Below are positions 22,568 to 33,193 of a stretch of DNA of 64,000 nt, piece after piece. A program made the position numbers and the translations under genes. A model generated the notes under the pieces. It saw only the letters and a program-made list of their open reading frames with translations. It did not search any database and had not been told where the DNA came from. This stretch comes from Anaspis maculata (taxonomy: Eukaryota > Arthropoda > Insecta > Coleoptera > Scraptiidae), in the NCBI GenBank assembly GCA_949128115.1, contig OX421967.1, positions 56,494,855 to 56,558,854 of the forward strand, written 5' to 3'. The stretch's first letter is position 1; every line of letters starts with the position of its first letter.

Positions 22568-23349
22568 TCGTTTTTTGCGACCTCCATCTCAATTTCGTGT
22601 TTCTTGTTGTTCCAAATCCATTTTTTCCCATTTATTATCAATTTTTGATATCCGATTTTGACAGTGTGACCCATATTTCTTTCTTCTTGTGCCTTTCTCG
22701 AAAGTGCTTTCTGTATTTCCATCTCTTGCTTTGTCAAATCATTATTTATGTAAATTCTCTGATCTTGTAGTTCGCTTAATTTTATTTTGGTTTTCATTAT
22801 TTCCATTTTCTTGTCAAAGCTTTCTGTTTCACCAATACATATTCTCTCATTTATTTTGTACGCTTTCACCATGTTGACATCGATTTTTAGATTTTGCTTG
22901 ATAAATTCCGTCATTTCTCTCGCCACCTGTTGATTGGTTTCTCCACGGATCTTCAATCCATTTATACAGATGTTATTCCTCTTTCTGTCCCTTTCCATTT
23001 TTTCAAGTTTATATTCCATTAACTCTATTTTCTGCATTTCCTGACTCATGTTCTCTATTTTCTCTTTAAGTTCTTTATTTTCTTGTCTGAGCTCCGCTAT
23101 TTCATCTTTAAATTCTTTATTTTCCCTTCTTATCTCTTTTATTTCTGCCATTATCTGTTTCAACATTCCTTTCATGTCATCCATTTCGTTATCGCTTTTT
23201 TTATGTTCTTTTTCTTTTATCGGTGTTCGTCCGGTCTTTTTGTGTTTTATTCTCTGTCTCAGTTCTTCTGTATCGTCTTCCCTTTTTCTTTTATTTTCAT
23301 CCGTTGAATATCCTTCGCTTTCCTCTTGTGTTCTCTTTATTTTATTCAT
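22540..23349 (-). CDS. Non-LTR ORF1 protein
   Basis: A 269-residue open frame upstream of ORF2 and overlapping it. After a charged N-terminus comes a coiled-coil-like block (residues about 55-130: MKGMLKQIMAEIKEIRRENK, IAELRQENKELKEKIENM). A conserved region typical of LINE ORF1 proteins of insects follows, with RKRNNICINGLKI, IYINNDLTKQEMEIQKALS, and HTVKIGYQKLIINGKKWIW. Such proteins bind element RNA as multimers. The frame is intact, suggesting a fairly recent copy, but the element lacks its 3' half. Confidence 0.8.
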   Translation of the reverse strand: MNKIKRTQEESEGYSTDENKRKREDDTEELRQRIKHKKTGRTPIKEKEHKKSDNEMDDMKGMLKQIMAEIKEIRRENKEFKDEIAELRQENKELKEKIENMSQEMQKIELMEYKLEKMERDRKRNNICINGLKIRGETNQQVAREMTEFIKQNLKIDVNMVKAYKINERICIGETESFDKKMEIMKTKIKLSELQDQRIYINNDLTKQEMEIQKALSRKAQEERNMGHTVKIGYQKLIINGKKWIWNNKKHEIEMEVAKNEWRREQPME

Positions 23350-23652
23350 TAATAAGGTGAGCGTAAAGAAAAACCGCCCGGGTCTGCCCCTCGGAGGCGA
23401 TAAGCCTTATCTCGTGTTGTTTACTTGACCAGCTAGTTTCTAAAACAGAGTAAATTAATTCGTATTTATACCAATTTGATGTTATCCAGATGTCCGCAAA
23501 TATTTCCCATGTACAATTTCCTTCTATCTTGGCAGGTATTTCTACTTCTTGGGCCTCTTTATTCTCTTTATTCTCAATTCGCAATGGTTTGTTTTGATCG
23601 CGACGGAGCGCATAAATGTGCGTGTTCACGTCGGCGTGTCGAAGCGAGCATC
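23350..23652 (-). other. 5' region of the non-LTR copy
   Basis: Sequence between the ORF1 start and the junction with repeat copy A'. It holds a minus-strand open stretch (95 codons, ending with a stop that overlaps the ORF1 start), which may be 5' untranslated region. The junction string AAACAATAACCC (from 23,653) is shared with copy A. Confidence 0.5.
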
Positions 23653-26293
23653 AAACAATAACCCACCTGAAAGGAACCTGTGAAGAAATTTTGAGAGACG
23701 AAAGAACGGAGAAGGAGATACTAAGAGAGGACGGAAGAGGTCTGGCATGGATGAGAAGAGTGGAGGAAGAAAGAAAAAAGAAGAAAAATACGAGCTGTTT
23801 AGTTTTTAATGAATTGTAAGATTGTTTTTTGAATTGTAATAAGGATAATAGTTGTGTTATGGCGGCAGCCATTCAAAGCTGTAAAGCAGGAATAATTAAA
23901 TTGAATTGAATACTTCAAGGTATCCTCTTCTTGAATGAGACCTGAATTGTTAGTGAAAGGAACCAAATTATAACCGCATGTTTTCGGAGGAGAATCGGAG
24001 CTTTGCTCACATGAGGCTGTTCGTAACCAACGTTATAAAAATCGGAACAATCACTCACTTGCCGATCACTGTTTGTTAGTGATTATTAGGCTTTTGTTAC
24101 TTTGGTTACGAACATTTTCAGCTGCACAAATGCGATATTTCCCGTTCAAAACACTCAAATGTGGCCTGTTAACCAGCAACTCTAGTCCCATAGAAGAAAA
24201 AAGCACCTTGAAGTGTTCAGAATGGATGGTACTTCAGAAGGTGAGTTGATTTTCATTCGATTCTCCTCTCTGCCTAGATTCTGAGAGGAGTTCAGGTTTT
24301 GGGTCACTTTTCATGCAACCCTGTATCTTGAATGTCTGTCTTGAGTTGATTTTGATTCTTTGGTAGTTCTACCGGGAGCTTTCGTTTCAAAATGAACCGA
24401 AAATTTTGAAAATCGGGCAACGAGGAAAAGAGTTATTAATGCACTACAAAAAAGTCAACTTTTTTAGGTCGCCCTGTAAATAAAGGAGATACACCGAAAA
24501 TTCAAGAACCGTCTCGAGGTATGAGGTTTACCTTTCTGTCTATGATGTTGAAATACAGTAAAAACATTTTTTGTTCAAGAGGGAGCATGTCAAACTTTCA
24601 GAAATTTTGCACTAGTCTACTGAGCACCCTGTATAAATATTATAGGACTGGGCTAGCGAATGATCTGAGAATTGATTGAATTGCTTGTACCATTTCAAAG
24701 TTGTCTAGGTTCAAAATTGGGTCAAATTTTACTGGGTGAGACTTATTTTGTTGATTTTTATTTTACTTTCATCAATGCAGAGTGTTGTTTAGATAACTTA
24801 TGCCAGTTCATTGGAGGTTCATACCTACAGTTGAAATTCAACTAGACAATACAAATTTGTGGATTTATTTCAACTCGTTACATAATTTTTTATCAAATTG
24901 TACTGTTTCTCTCATTTCGACCGTTGGCTATGATTGTCGTCACCCCCCCCCCCCCCCCTTCTACCTTGGACCTCTTACCTACGTTTTTGCTTACGTTGTC
25001 GTTTTACTCAGGTTCTACTCGAGACGAGAACCGAACTTTGGGGATGCGGATTGTATTGAAAAGTTGAACAAAAACACGAATTGACAGCAAACAAAATGAA
25101 CTCTTATTAAAATCATCAGCAAAATTTAAATGAATCAGATTCTTTTCATAAAACACCTAACACAGGACTGACAGACTTGCAAAATGACACACAGTAGACC
25201 AAATGAACAAAAACAATCAAAAACACAACAACAAAATCTGTAATATTGTCAGTCAAAGAAAAACAGGAGAGTGACGTGTTCGGAAAAGGGCACCCAGTGG
25301 AAGAACCCAGCCAAACAAACCGCTGAGTTGAGCCTAAAGAAGAAGACTCTCACATATGTGACAGAATGACAAGCAAACTCACTGATAAATTCCGGTATTC
25401 AGTGTAAGTGCAATTAGTAAAAACAAAACCGCAGAAACATCAGTGAACAAATGTAAAACACATCAGTAAACAATGCATAATAAATCAACAAATCAACAAT
25501 GCAGATAAAATCATATCAACAATGCATAACAACCCAAAACAACACTTGAGCTCGAACGTGAAACAAAGAAAATCCCATACGCGTTACGATGCCCGTGTTC
25601 TCTCCGCGTCCGCGTGTTATTTTTGGCCGATCTGCATTTCTTACACACTGTGACATCATCCAGAGGAATAACGCGTACACACGTCCAGGGCCGTTGGGCG
25701 TCCCAGAAAATTAGTGAAATACACGAGACGCGTAGGGAGCCTCCATCCTTGTTTCAAGCTGGGCTGTGAGTAAAAACCGCGAAAACCCCTTTTCGGTCCC
25801 CTTTTTTGTTCTGAATTCCCGGAAACAAATAAATTGACGCCCGACGCAGGTTTAAATTCATAGTTCGGCCCTTCATGCGTAAAAACAAAAATTGAATCGC
25901 CCAAAAACTAATGCAGTCACACCAAAAGCGTTTGGGAAATTATGCTGGTGAATAAATGAAAAATTACCCACCTCTGAAAGCCAGTCTTGACGGACGTCGG
26001 GCACATCTGGCTGCGACAAGGCACGACACAAGAATCCCCTGCTTGTGCTCTGCGCTACTGGAAATGAATAGTTCTTCTTCCTATACAGATTGGGCTCTTC
26101 TGCGACGGCGTGGACAGGTATAGGTAATGGCGGTATATTGGATCAGGCCATAATTTCGAACAAATGATCAATTTTACCATTACAATCAACAAATGGATGC
26201 ATGGAATGCGTCAAAATTTGTGCTAGAGCATGTAAAAGTATAACATGTTGCTAGGAAAGTAAGCAAGAAACTAAATGATTGCTTGATTTTTGA
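23653..26293. repeat. 2.6-kb direct repeat, copy A'
   Basis: Second copy of 17,995-20,621. It starts within the ORF2 C-terminal knuckle region (THLKGTC), so it lacks the retroposon's 5' target duplication but has its 3' flank. It continues through the foldback right arm and the unassigned sequence to 26,293, where the two copies diverge. The long poly-C run is at about 24,943-24,958. Confidence 0.9.
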
Positions 26294-26802
26294 GATTCTG
26301 ATCCGAGGATAGACTGTATAACTGGTTGCCTGCTCGTTGGCCGTTTGCCCTCTGTTTATGTTTTAAACCCACGTCCCACGTGCCATGTGCCATGTGTTAA
26401 CCTCAAATATTTGGCCGAGAAAAGTCATCACATCAGAGTACATACATCAGAGAAAAGTGTCCGTCAATTTAAGGTAAACAATAGACTTTATGCTTCAATT
26501 TTTAGATGGTTTATTCCTTTGTGGCACGTGTTTCAGTACAGTACCGTCAGTTTGGAATGTTCGGATGTAACATTGGTTGCCTAACCTGATGATAGAATAA
26601 TACAAAAAGGCCTGATCGCTCACTGAACCTTCTCGTATCCCTCTAGCATTCACCATTTAGCTTCTTAATAACTATTTCACACTAAAAACAACTCATTTGA
26701 TAAGAAACGCAACGTTTTCCAACGTATTGTACACAAATTTTCCAGTTTGTTCAAATGTAGCACAAGTTGCCTAATCAAAAGTTGCACATGCGTCTAGAAC
26801 AC
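26294..26802. other. No gene recognised
   Basis: No family-supported coding sequence. A string resembling AACCAGTTATACAG (inverted) near 26,311-26,330 also occurs near 2,946-2,960, so repeats are present here too. Confidence 0.25.
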
Positions 26803-26805
26803 TAT

Positions 26806-26955
26806 GGGCGCTTTCCATTTAGCGACACAAGTCGACTTGTGTTGACACAAAGCGACACAAACGCGTTCCATTTGATCTGTGTTCCTTTGTTTCATCGACA
26901 CAAGCTAACACAAGCTGACACAAACCGACACAAATGTTTTAAATGGAAAGCGCCC
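26806..26955. mobile_element. 150-bp MITE
   Basis: Perfect terminal inverted repeats GGGCGCTTTCCATTTA (26,806) and TAAATGGAAAGCGCCC (ending 26,955), flanked by TAT (26,803-26,805 and 26,956-26,958). The interior is made of repeated (G)ACACAA heptamers. Non-coding. A 3-bp target is compatible with a PIF/Harbinger-type family, but the assignment is tentative. Confidence 0.85.
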
Positions 26956-27161
26956 TATGTATAGGAACAGGAACTACGAAGTTGTCGGTATCGGAAAAAT
27001 GGTCCGACTTTGGAGGTCAATATCTCTCGATTGCTAATTGCGATTTTCATTTCGTTTGTTGCGTTAACTAGCCTAATTTTTCCGTAACCCATCCTATAAT
27101 AGTGAATCATGAGAAACTTCATGTAGATTTTCTACAAGGTGATACGTGAAATGGTGCAAAA

Positions 27162-27884
27162 TTGCAACGACTTCATCGTACCCCCATTTTTCAAAAATAT
27201 ATATTTTTAATAAAAAATAATTTCAAAGAAGAATATGAAATAATAAAACAAATAGGCCTAGATAATGGTTATACCAATTATTTTATGGATGAAATTTTCA
27301 ACAAATTCCTTTCAAAACACACAAGTAAACAAATTAAAATAAAACCAAATAAAATATACAAATGCTCAACATTTCTTGGATCAACCTCTTACAAAATAGC
27401 TAATATATTTCAAAAAAGCGACCGACATATTTCAATTTCTTTCAAAACCAATTCAAATTTAAAACAAATTTTAAGTAGACCAAAAGATTTTTTTAGCAAT
27501 TGAAGATAGATCTGGTGTTTATGAATTGAATTGTCAGACATGCCATGCAAAGTATATAGGTCATACAGGTAGAAAATTTTCCACACGAATAGGAGAACAT
27601 AACAGAGATATAATCAAATCTAAATCAATTGGTCTCATTGGTAGTAAATCACATTTTGCAAATCATATTATTTTAGCGAAACATAAATTTGATCCAAATA
27701 CAGATGTTAAATTTTTACACCAAACAACAAAATATAACCAAAGAATACTTTTTGAATTACTAGAAATTTTAAAATCAAACATTGTCGAAATTACCAATAC
27801 CTAAATGAGCAAATTGAAGATTTAAAAGAAGCCAAAACAATTAAAATTTTACTAGATGCTGAGTACATCTACCTTAATCAATAA
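27162..27884 (+). pseudogene. Penelope RT C-terminus and GIY-YIG endonuclease
   Basis: The first frame (27,162-27,503) ends with YKIANIFQKSDRHISISFKT and NLKQILSRPKDFF, the linker that follows the RT in Penelope proteins. After a frameshift, the next segment reads RSGVYELNCQTCHAKYIGHT and GRKFSTRIGEHNRD: the GIY-YIG nuclease signature (here GVY and YIG) with the CxxC insertion characteristic of Penelope, then the catalytic-region arginine and downstream SHFANHII and ELLEIL. A second frameshift near 27,790 is needed to reach the natural end (NEQIEDLKEAKTIKILLDAE, stop at 27,884). Function in an intact copy: nicking the target for reverse transcription. This copy cannot make it. Confidence 0.88.
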
Positions 27885-28149
27885 TAATCAACCTTTTTCA
27901 AATCTTCTATTCTCAAAATTTAATTTATAATAAACTGTTATCATGTTATCTTGAACCAACTGTTTTTCATGTCAATTATATTAATTATTACTTATGTCAA
28001 TTGAATTAATTATTACTTATGTCAATTGAATTAATTTTTGACGAATGTCAGAACTTTTACAAATTTTCCAAAAAAGAAAATATTTCAAATATTATACAGT
28101 AAGCTTTTATCAAATTTTATATCAATTTATTTCATACAACTAATTACAG

Positions 28150-28182
28150 AGCCCTGACGATGCCGAAAGGCGAAACCGGTTG
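28150..28182 (+). ncRNA. Hammerhead-like ribozyme motif in Penelope 3' region
   Basis: It reads GCC|CTGACGA|T|GCC GAAA GGC|GAAA|CCGGTT|GGT. The elements of a minimal hammerhead are present: the CUGACGA and GAAA boxes, a 3-bp stem II capped by a GAAA loop, a palindromic ACCGGU stem III, U at the position before the cleavage point, and a three-pair stem I (GCC with GGU). One extra U follows CUGACGA. Hammerheads have been described in Penelope-like elements. Confidence 0.6.
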
Positions 28183-28560
28183 GTAAAAGAAAAATAGAAA
28201 ATTGTGGTGTAGTTTCAAGATTATTTCAATATATACCTTCTACTTTATACAACACCACTTCAAGAACAATGGATTTTTACTTATTTATATATTTTTTTGT
28301 TTCTACGGCCGATGGCCGCTGATAGTTTGACTCCAAAACTTTGCAGGTGCCATCAGCCGTAGCCCCCCAGCTTGTCACTTTAGTTTTGACCCAAAAAGTC
28401 ATTCTATTGAAAATGAAAGTGTATGGGATATAGGTATAATGCAATGTTGAATAAGTGAGTCAATACTATACGGTAGGTGAGGGCTTAGGGCCTGTTTCTA
28501 GAGATGAGGTGTGTTTAGCTCGGTAGGTACGAACAGTGGTTTCGGCGACAGTGTCATAAG

Positions 28561-29368
28561 GGGGGGCTGCGTTACGTAGTTCCGAAAGCTCGTAGCGCCG
28601 ACAAATCCATTATGTTCGTAGCATCGAAAACTCATAGCGCCGAAAAAATCGTTGATGCTAGTAGTTACGGCAACAGTGTAAGCACGGACTTTCTCCGTGT
28701 GGTTTCAGACGGCAACAGTGTAAGCACGGACTTTCTCCGTGTGGTTTCAGACAGCACAGTGTAGCTTCAGACTGGTGGGTGACAGCACACAGGGTAACAC
28801 TCCATACTGCCGAAATGTCTATAGCACCGAAAGCTCATAGCGCCGACAGATGTCAAAAATTAAAATTCAACTTGAGCAATATTTTTTGATGTTAAATTGA
28901 TTAATTGTTAGAAAAAAGTGAAATAAGTCAAGTTTTCGACGCTACGGATATTATGAGTTTGTCGATGCTATCAGCTAGCGTAGCATGTCGATTTTACGTA
29001 CATGATGGATTTTTCGGTGCTATGAACATTCGGCGCTACGAACATATTCAATTTGTCGGCGTTTCGAGCTGACGGCGCTATGAGCTTTCGACACTACAAA
29101 CATAATGGATTTGTCGACGCTACGAGCTTTCGGTGCTATGGACATTCAGCAGTATGGGGTGTTGGGTGTTACACTGTGCTGCCATCTACCAGTCTGGAGC
29201 TACACTGTGCTGTCTAAAATCACACGGAGAGTGTCCGTGCTCACACCGTTGCTGTAACTACTCGCATCAACGATTTTTTCGGCGCTGAGCTTTCGACGAT
29301 ACGAACATATTGCATTTGTCAGCGCTACGAGCTTTCGGTGCTATAAACATTCAGCAGTACGGGGTGTT
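28561..29368. repeat. Foldback built from 19-bp iterations
   Basis: Left arm 28,561-28,870 is inverted at about 28,960-29,368. Both arms are built of variants of CGAAAGCTCATAGCGCCGA alternating with CAAATCCATTATGTTCGTAG. The left arm also has a 42-bp tandem duplication (28,669-28,710 and 28,711-28,752) carrying CACGGACTTTCTCCGTGTGG, which is itself a small hairpin. No coding sequence. Confidence 0.8.
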
Positions 29369-29503
29369 CCCTTGAAGGAGACCTGAAGCCGCACATTTTA
29401 CAGAACGATTCCACCACTATTCCGTCCGATGTAGGTACGGAAGAATGCGATCAACTAACGTTAACTATTCCATTTTCGCACTTGGACATCGCTCAGTTTC
29501 CTC

Positions 29504-29652
29504 AAGCTGGATTCCCACATGCGAATATTCGGACAGAAAATGCGAAATTTATGTCAAAGTCCTCATATTGACCAATCAAAGCCTTTGAATTCAAAATTTA
29601 ACATACAAAATCGCATTTTCTGTCCAAATATTCGCATCTGGGAACCCAGCTT
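29504..29652. mobile_element. 149-bp MITE
   Basis: About 42-bp inverted ends (AAGCTGGATTCCCACATGCG at 29,504 and its partner ending 29,652) with a 60-bp AT-rich centre. Non-coding. The target duplication is not evident. Confidence 0.75.
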
Positions 29653-30016
29653 TACTCGTCGCCGCTCCATCCTCGCTGTTCTTGAGCTGTATTGTTAGTT
29701 GCCTATCAACTATCTATCTATTTTCCGCGACTTTTTTCCCCTTTTCTGTGTTTTATTCATTCTTTTCTGCAATTAGCAATGAGCACGTAGCGGTCGGCTA
29801 GCTGTCAAACGTGGTGACAGTTGTGAATGAAACGTCAGTGGGCGATGTTCAAATGCGAAAATGGAGTAGTAGAAAATGGAAACGTGAGTAGATCGCCTTC
29901 TTCCGCATTTACATCGACTCAAAATTGCATAAGGAAGAGAATGGTGGTGGAATCGTGAGTGTAAAATGTGCGGCTCCGGGTCCCCTTTGACACGGTCGGC
30001 AGTGGTTTTAATGGAA
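29653..30016. other. 3' flank of zinc-finger gene 2
   Basis: Downstream (minus sense) of the stop codon at 30,017. It contains GCCGCACATTTTAC and GATTCCACCAC, which recur in a short copy on the opposite strand near 29,387-29,422. The block next to the stop (TCAACTGATTCCATTAAAAC in minus sense) is shared with the region after zinc-finger gene 4. No poly(A) signal identified with confidence. Confidence 0.4.
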
Positions 30017-31342
30017 TCAGTTGATACCTTCTTTGGGAGCATGTTTTGACATGTGTTTTTTCAAATATATCTTCCCTTTAGCTCGGTACGAACAGTGGTT
30101 GCACTCCAACCAGTTGATTTCTTCATTTGCAGCATGTCTCAACAAATGATGTTTCAAATTTGATTGTTGTTTGGCTCGGTACGAACAATGGTTGCACTGA
30201 AACCAGTTAATTTCTTCATTCGCAGCGTGTTGATTCAACATGTGCGATTTCAAATAATCCTTCAGTTTGGCTCGGTACGAACAATAGTTGCATGGAAACC
30301 AGTCAATTCCTTCACTCGCCGCATGTTTCAGCGTGTGTCTTTTCAAATGTGACTTTTGCTTAGCCCGGTACGAACAATCGTTGCACTTGAACCAGTGGAT
30401 TTCTTCATTCGCAGCATGTCTCAACTTGTGCCTTTTCAAGCGTGACTTTTCTTTAGCCCGGTACGAACATTGGTTGCACTGGAACCAGTTGATTTCTTCG
30501 TTCGCAGCATGTTTTAACATGTGCGTTTTCAAATGTGCCTTTTGCTTAGCTCGGTACGAACAATGGTTGCACCTGAACCAGTTGATTCCTTCATTCGCAG
30601 CATGTTTCAACATGTGTCTTTTCAAATTTGACTTTTCTTTAGTTCGATACGAACAATGGTCGCACTGAAACCAGTTGATTTCTTCGTTGGCAGCATGTGT
30701 TAACACGTGCCTTTTCAAATGTGACTTTTTTTTAGATCGGTACGAACAATGCATGCAATTATATCCCTTGATTTTCCGTTTTGAATCGTGCGTCGACATG
30801 TTGAATTCTACTACTCCAATATTTCTGACGGTTTCTGCACCAGCCTCCTGCAAATCTGGCGCCTCAGTGTCTCCAACCTCTTCTGTGGTTTGATCTGGTT
30901 TACCTGCTGGTTCATATCCACATGATTCCTGATGTTTCACAAGGGCCAAACTTGAATCCGACTTGTGTCTGCAGTAGTCACACAAATATTTTTCACGTTC
31001 TTCACAGAACGTCCCATTCTCATTGTTTTCGGTCGGCGTCTCCAGATTATGTATCTGTTTGCAATGTTCGTACAATTCGAACTGATAGTAGCTCTTGTAG
31101 TCGCAACAGATGCAGGGAAACTTTCCCGGTTCGCCAATGGCATGGAACAGTTCGGCTGCATAAACATTTTTGTGATTCCGCTGGACGTGGTGGGTGAGTT
31201 GAAAGGCGGATATAGTACAATATGAACATTGCGAACAGTTGTGAGTGTTGACCATGTCGGGTGAATCTAACCTATAATAGCACAGAAATGGGACTTTGTG
31301 GGGCTATTCAAGACATTAATAATTCTAGTAGGTAACTTACAT
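30017..31342 (-). CDS. C2H2 zinc-finger protein, paralog 2
   Basis: Minus strand; coding sequence joins AT at 31,341-31,342 to 30,017-31,271 across a 69-nt intron (31,272-31,340; AT|GTAAGTTACC...TATTATAG|G). The split codon gives ATG TTA GAT TCA CCC GAC ATG, for a 418-residue protein. It has three shared N-terminal fingers (CSQCSYCTISAFQLTHH, CICCDYKSYYQFELYEH, CDYCRHKSDSSLALVKHQESC) and an acidic, threonine-rich spacer (TTEEVGDTEAPDLQEAG). Eight regular fingers follow (FQCNHCSYRAKxKxxLKxH), each separated by AANEEINW-like linkers. It stops just after KEGIN, where the next finger would begin. It is likely nuclear; no effector domain is visible. It is the most regular array of the four. Confidence 0.9.
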
Positions 31343-31492
31343 TTTGTGATGATGAAGATGAGGCACAACAAATATGGTGGTGGATTTCAGCAGGACAAGG
31401 AAGCATACAGGCACGTCTCTCTAGTTGAATCACATACGTACGACTGAGTATGGACTGAGTATATTCTTTGCTGAGTATGACCGACTACCGAG

Positions 31493-31856
31493 CAGTGTTG
31501 CCAGTAGTAGCAAAATAAAAGTAAGTACCGAAGTGGCTTTAAAAACGTAGGTACTGAATTCGGGAAACAGCGTACTGACTTTAGATTTTGCAAGAGATAT
31601 TTGCTCAAATCAACAGTAGTTCTAAACTTCTAAAATTAAAATTACTAGAATAAATAAGCTTGGTCATTCCATAAACATTTAAATGCGATAATTTTTTTTG
31701 TTTTTGCTCTAGTTTTCACCTCGGTTTTCACTGAACAGAACAGAAAAGCGTAAAATGGAAAACGTACTGAAATTATCAACGAGGTACTTGCGTACTTTTT
31801 TGATTGCAAAAGTACTGAATTCAGTAAATACAAACGTACTGACACTGGCAACACTG
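31493..31856. mobile_element. hAT-like MITE
   Basis: Ends CAGTGTTGCCAGTA (31,493) and ACTGGCAACACTG (ending 31,856). The flanks CTACCGAG (31,485-31,492) and CGACTGAG (31,857-31,864) match at six of eight positions, consistent with an aged 8-bp target duplication. The interior has repeated GTACTGAATTC motifs. Non-coding. It lies upstream of zinc-finger gene 2, within range of its promoter. Confidence 0.65.
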
Positions 31857-31864
31857 CGACTGAG

Positions 31865-32908
31865 AGTACGACTGAGCGGAGTACAGGTAAGCAGTATGAG
31901 AAATAGAGAAATGAAAACTCCCTGTCCTGTTATGCGATATTCACTGGCATGGCATGCGCAGTAGATTCTCAAAGCTGGGGGATGAAGATAAAGCTCATGC
32001 GTCTGCGCGACCTAGCAAAAGTCAAAACCTACAGATTTTCAGCCACCGATTTAACAGAGGAAAATAGATGACAAAAAAAAACCTCCTAATTTCCATGTAA
32101 GATTACCTATGCGAAGTCAAGTTGTCCATGTGCATTGCTGTCGAAAAAATAAATTCCGCACTTTGTTTTCCGAAAAGAACAAAGAAGCCGTTTCCGGTGT
32201 ATAACTGGTTGCATAGTTATAGCGCAAAGGAACACACGTGGAATGAAACTTTAATATTTTTTCCGTACGGTTTTTGCAGCCAGGCACGCAACAAACGGCT
32301 CGTCATTTTGGAAAAAACAGAAAACACAAAACCCCTGATATACCTAACCCGATAAAATTTTATTCACCATTTGTTCCAAGGATGTCAAATCTACTTACTA
32401 TAGGTCGCGGGAACATGACCGTCACCTAGGCACCCGATATGGCAACGTTGCAAGTATGCCTGACGTGGCAACAGCGCATTGCGCATTTCCGCGCTTCTTA
32501 GCCGCTCTCGTTTTGCGCTAGGAGCTGCTGCAGGTAGATCACTAGATAGAGAAAGTAGATACATACGCCAATCACGGCCCAGCTGGATCTACTTTCTTTG
32601 TCTAGTGATCTACCTTGAGCAGCTCCTGCCGACACAACGGAAGCGCCTCTTGCGCATGATGGGGTGCCAAGGTACCGCTGTAGAGATTCGCTTGTTTTTT
32701 GACATTTTGCTCAGTCAAATCTTGAGTTTAGCACATTCATTTTACTGATAAAGCGACAATATCCACCTTTCCCCCGAGAATTTCACGCATACCTGTGAGC
32801 CCGCGTAATTGGAGGTCTGTAGTAGCCGTTTGTACCTATTACCGGGAGTATATGCGCTCACGGGTAAGCATGCACGCAAGTGTCTTCCATCATGGGAAAG
32901 GTGGATTG
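31865..32908. other. No gene; contains a 107-bp hairpin
   Basis: A hairpin with 40-bp arms occupies 32,520-32,627 (GGAGCTGCTGCAGGTAGATC with its inverted partner ending GAGCAGCTCC). It looks like a very short MITE. No coding sequence is supported elsewhere in the interval. Confidence 0.4.
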
Positions 32909-33032
32909 TGTTGTATGTCTGTGAGGATATAATGAATACACGAGTGTATGCTGTAGTGCTCAGGCATCGACTGCCGGTTTATTGGTAGCGTACAAGCAAG
33001 CATGCTTAGATATGCGTGCGCACATCCCAACA
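32909..33032 (-). mobile_element. Gypsy 3' LTR (truncated element copy)
   Basis: Read on the minus strand it starts TGTTGGGATGTGCGC (at 33,032) and ends ACATACAACA (at 32,909), 124 bp, with TG...CA termini. It is preceded by the purine tract GAGAAGGGAGA (33,033-33,043), just as the complete element at 43.6-48.4 kb has AAAAAAGGGAGA before its TGTTGTGTG LTR. No matching 5' LTR is present because the element is truncated near 38,466. Confidence 0.7.
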
Positions 33033-33193
33033 TCTCCCTTCTCATAGAACATGTACAAAAATTACTTAGCTCTAAACTTATAGCTACAATGGTAGTTACA
33101 ATATGTACAAAATTCACTTAGCTCTAAACTCATTACTCAAGTGGTAGTTGTAACCTACCTAGTCCTAGTCTATATATTTAATCTATTTACAGG

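Larger units (their letters stand above)
27162..28280 (+). mobile_element. Penelope-like element, 5'-truncated
   Basis: Contains the end of the reverse transcriptase and linker, the GIY-YIG endonuclease, a 3' untranslated region, a hammerhead-like motif and a tail (GTGGTGTAGTTTCAAG ... GGATTTTTACTTATTTATAT). The beginning is lost and the exact borders were not fixed by a target duplication. Confidence 0.8.

Noticed and set aside
20865..23428. Serine/phenylalanine-rich plus-strand frames opposite the non-LTR ORFs
   Set aside because: They are antisense shadows of the A-rich ORF1/ORF2 coding strand.
20624..23910. A simple twin-primed (inverted 5' end) retrotransposon insertion
   Set aside because: The order of parts fits, but no target duplication pairs 20,622 with the tail near 23,910, and the left flank is the end of repeat copy A. 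Kept only as one alternative.
28561..29368. CRISPR-like array
   Set aside because: The iterations are contiguous, variable and occur in both orientations with no unique spacers; the context is eukaryotic.
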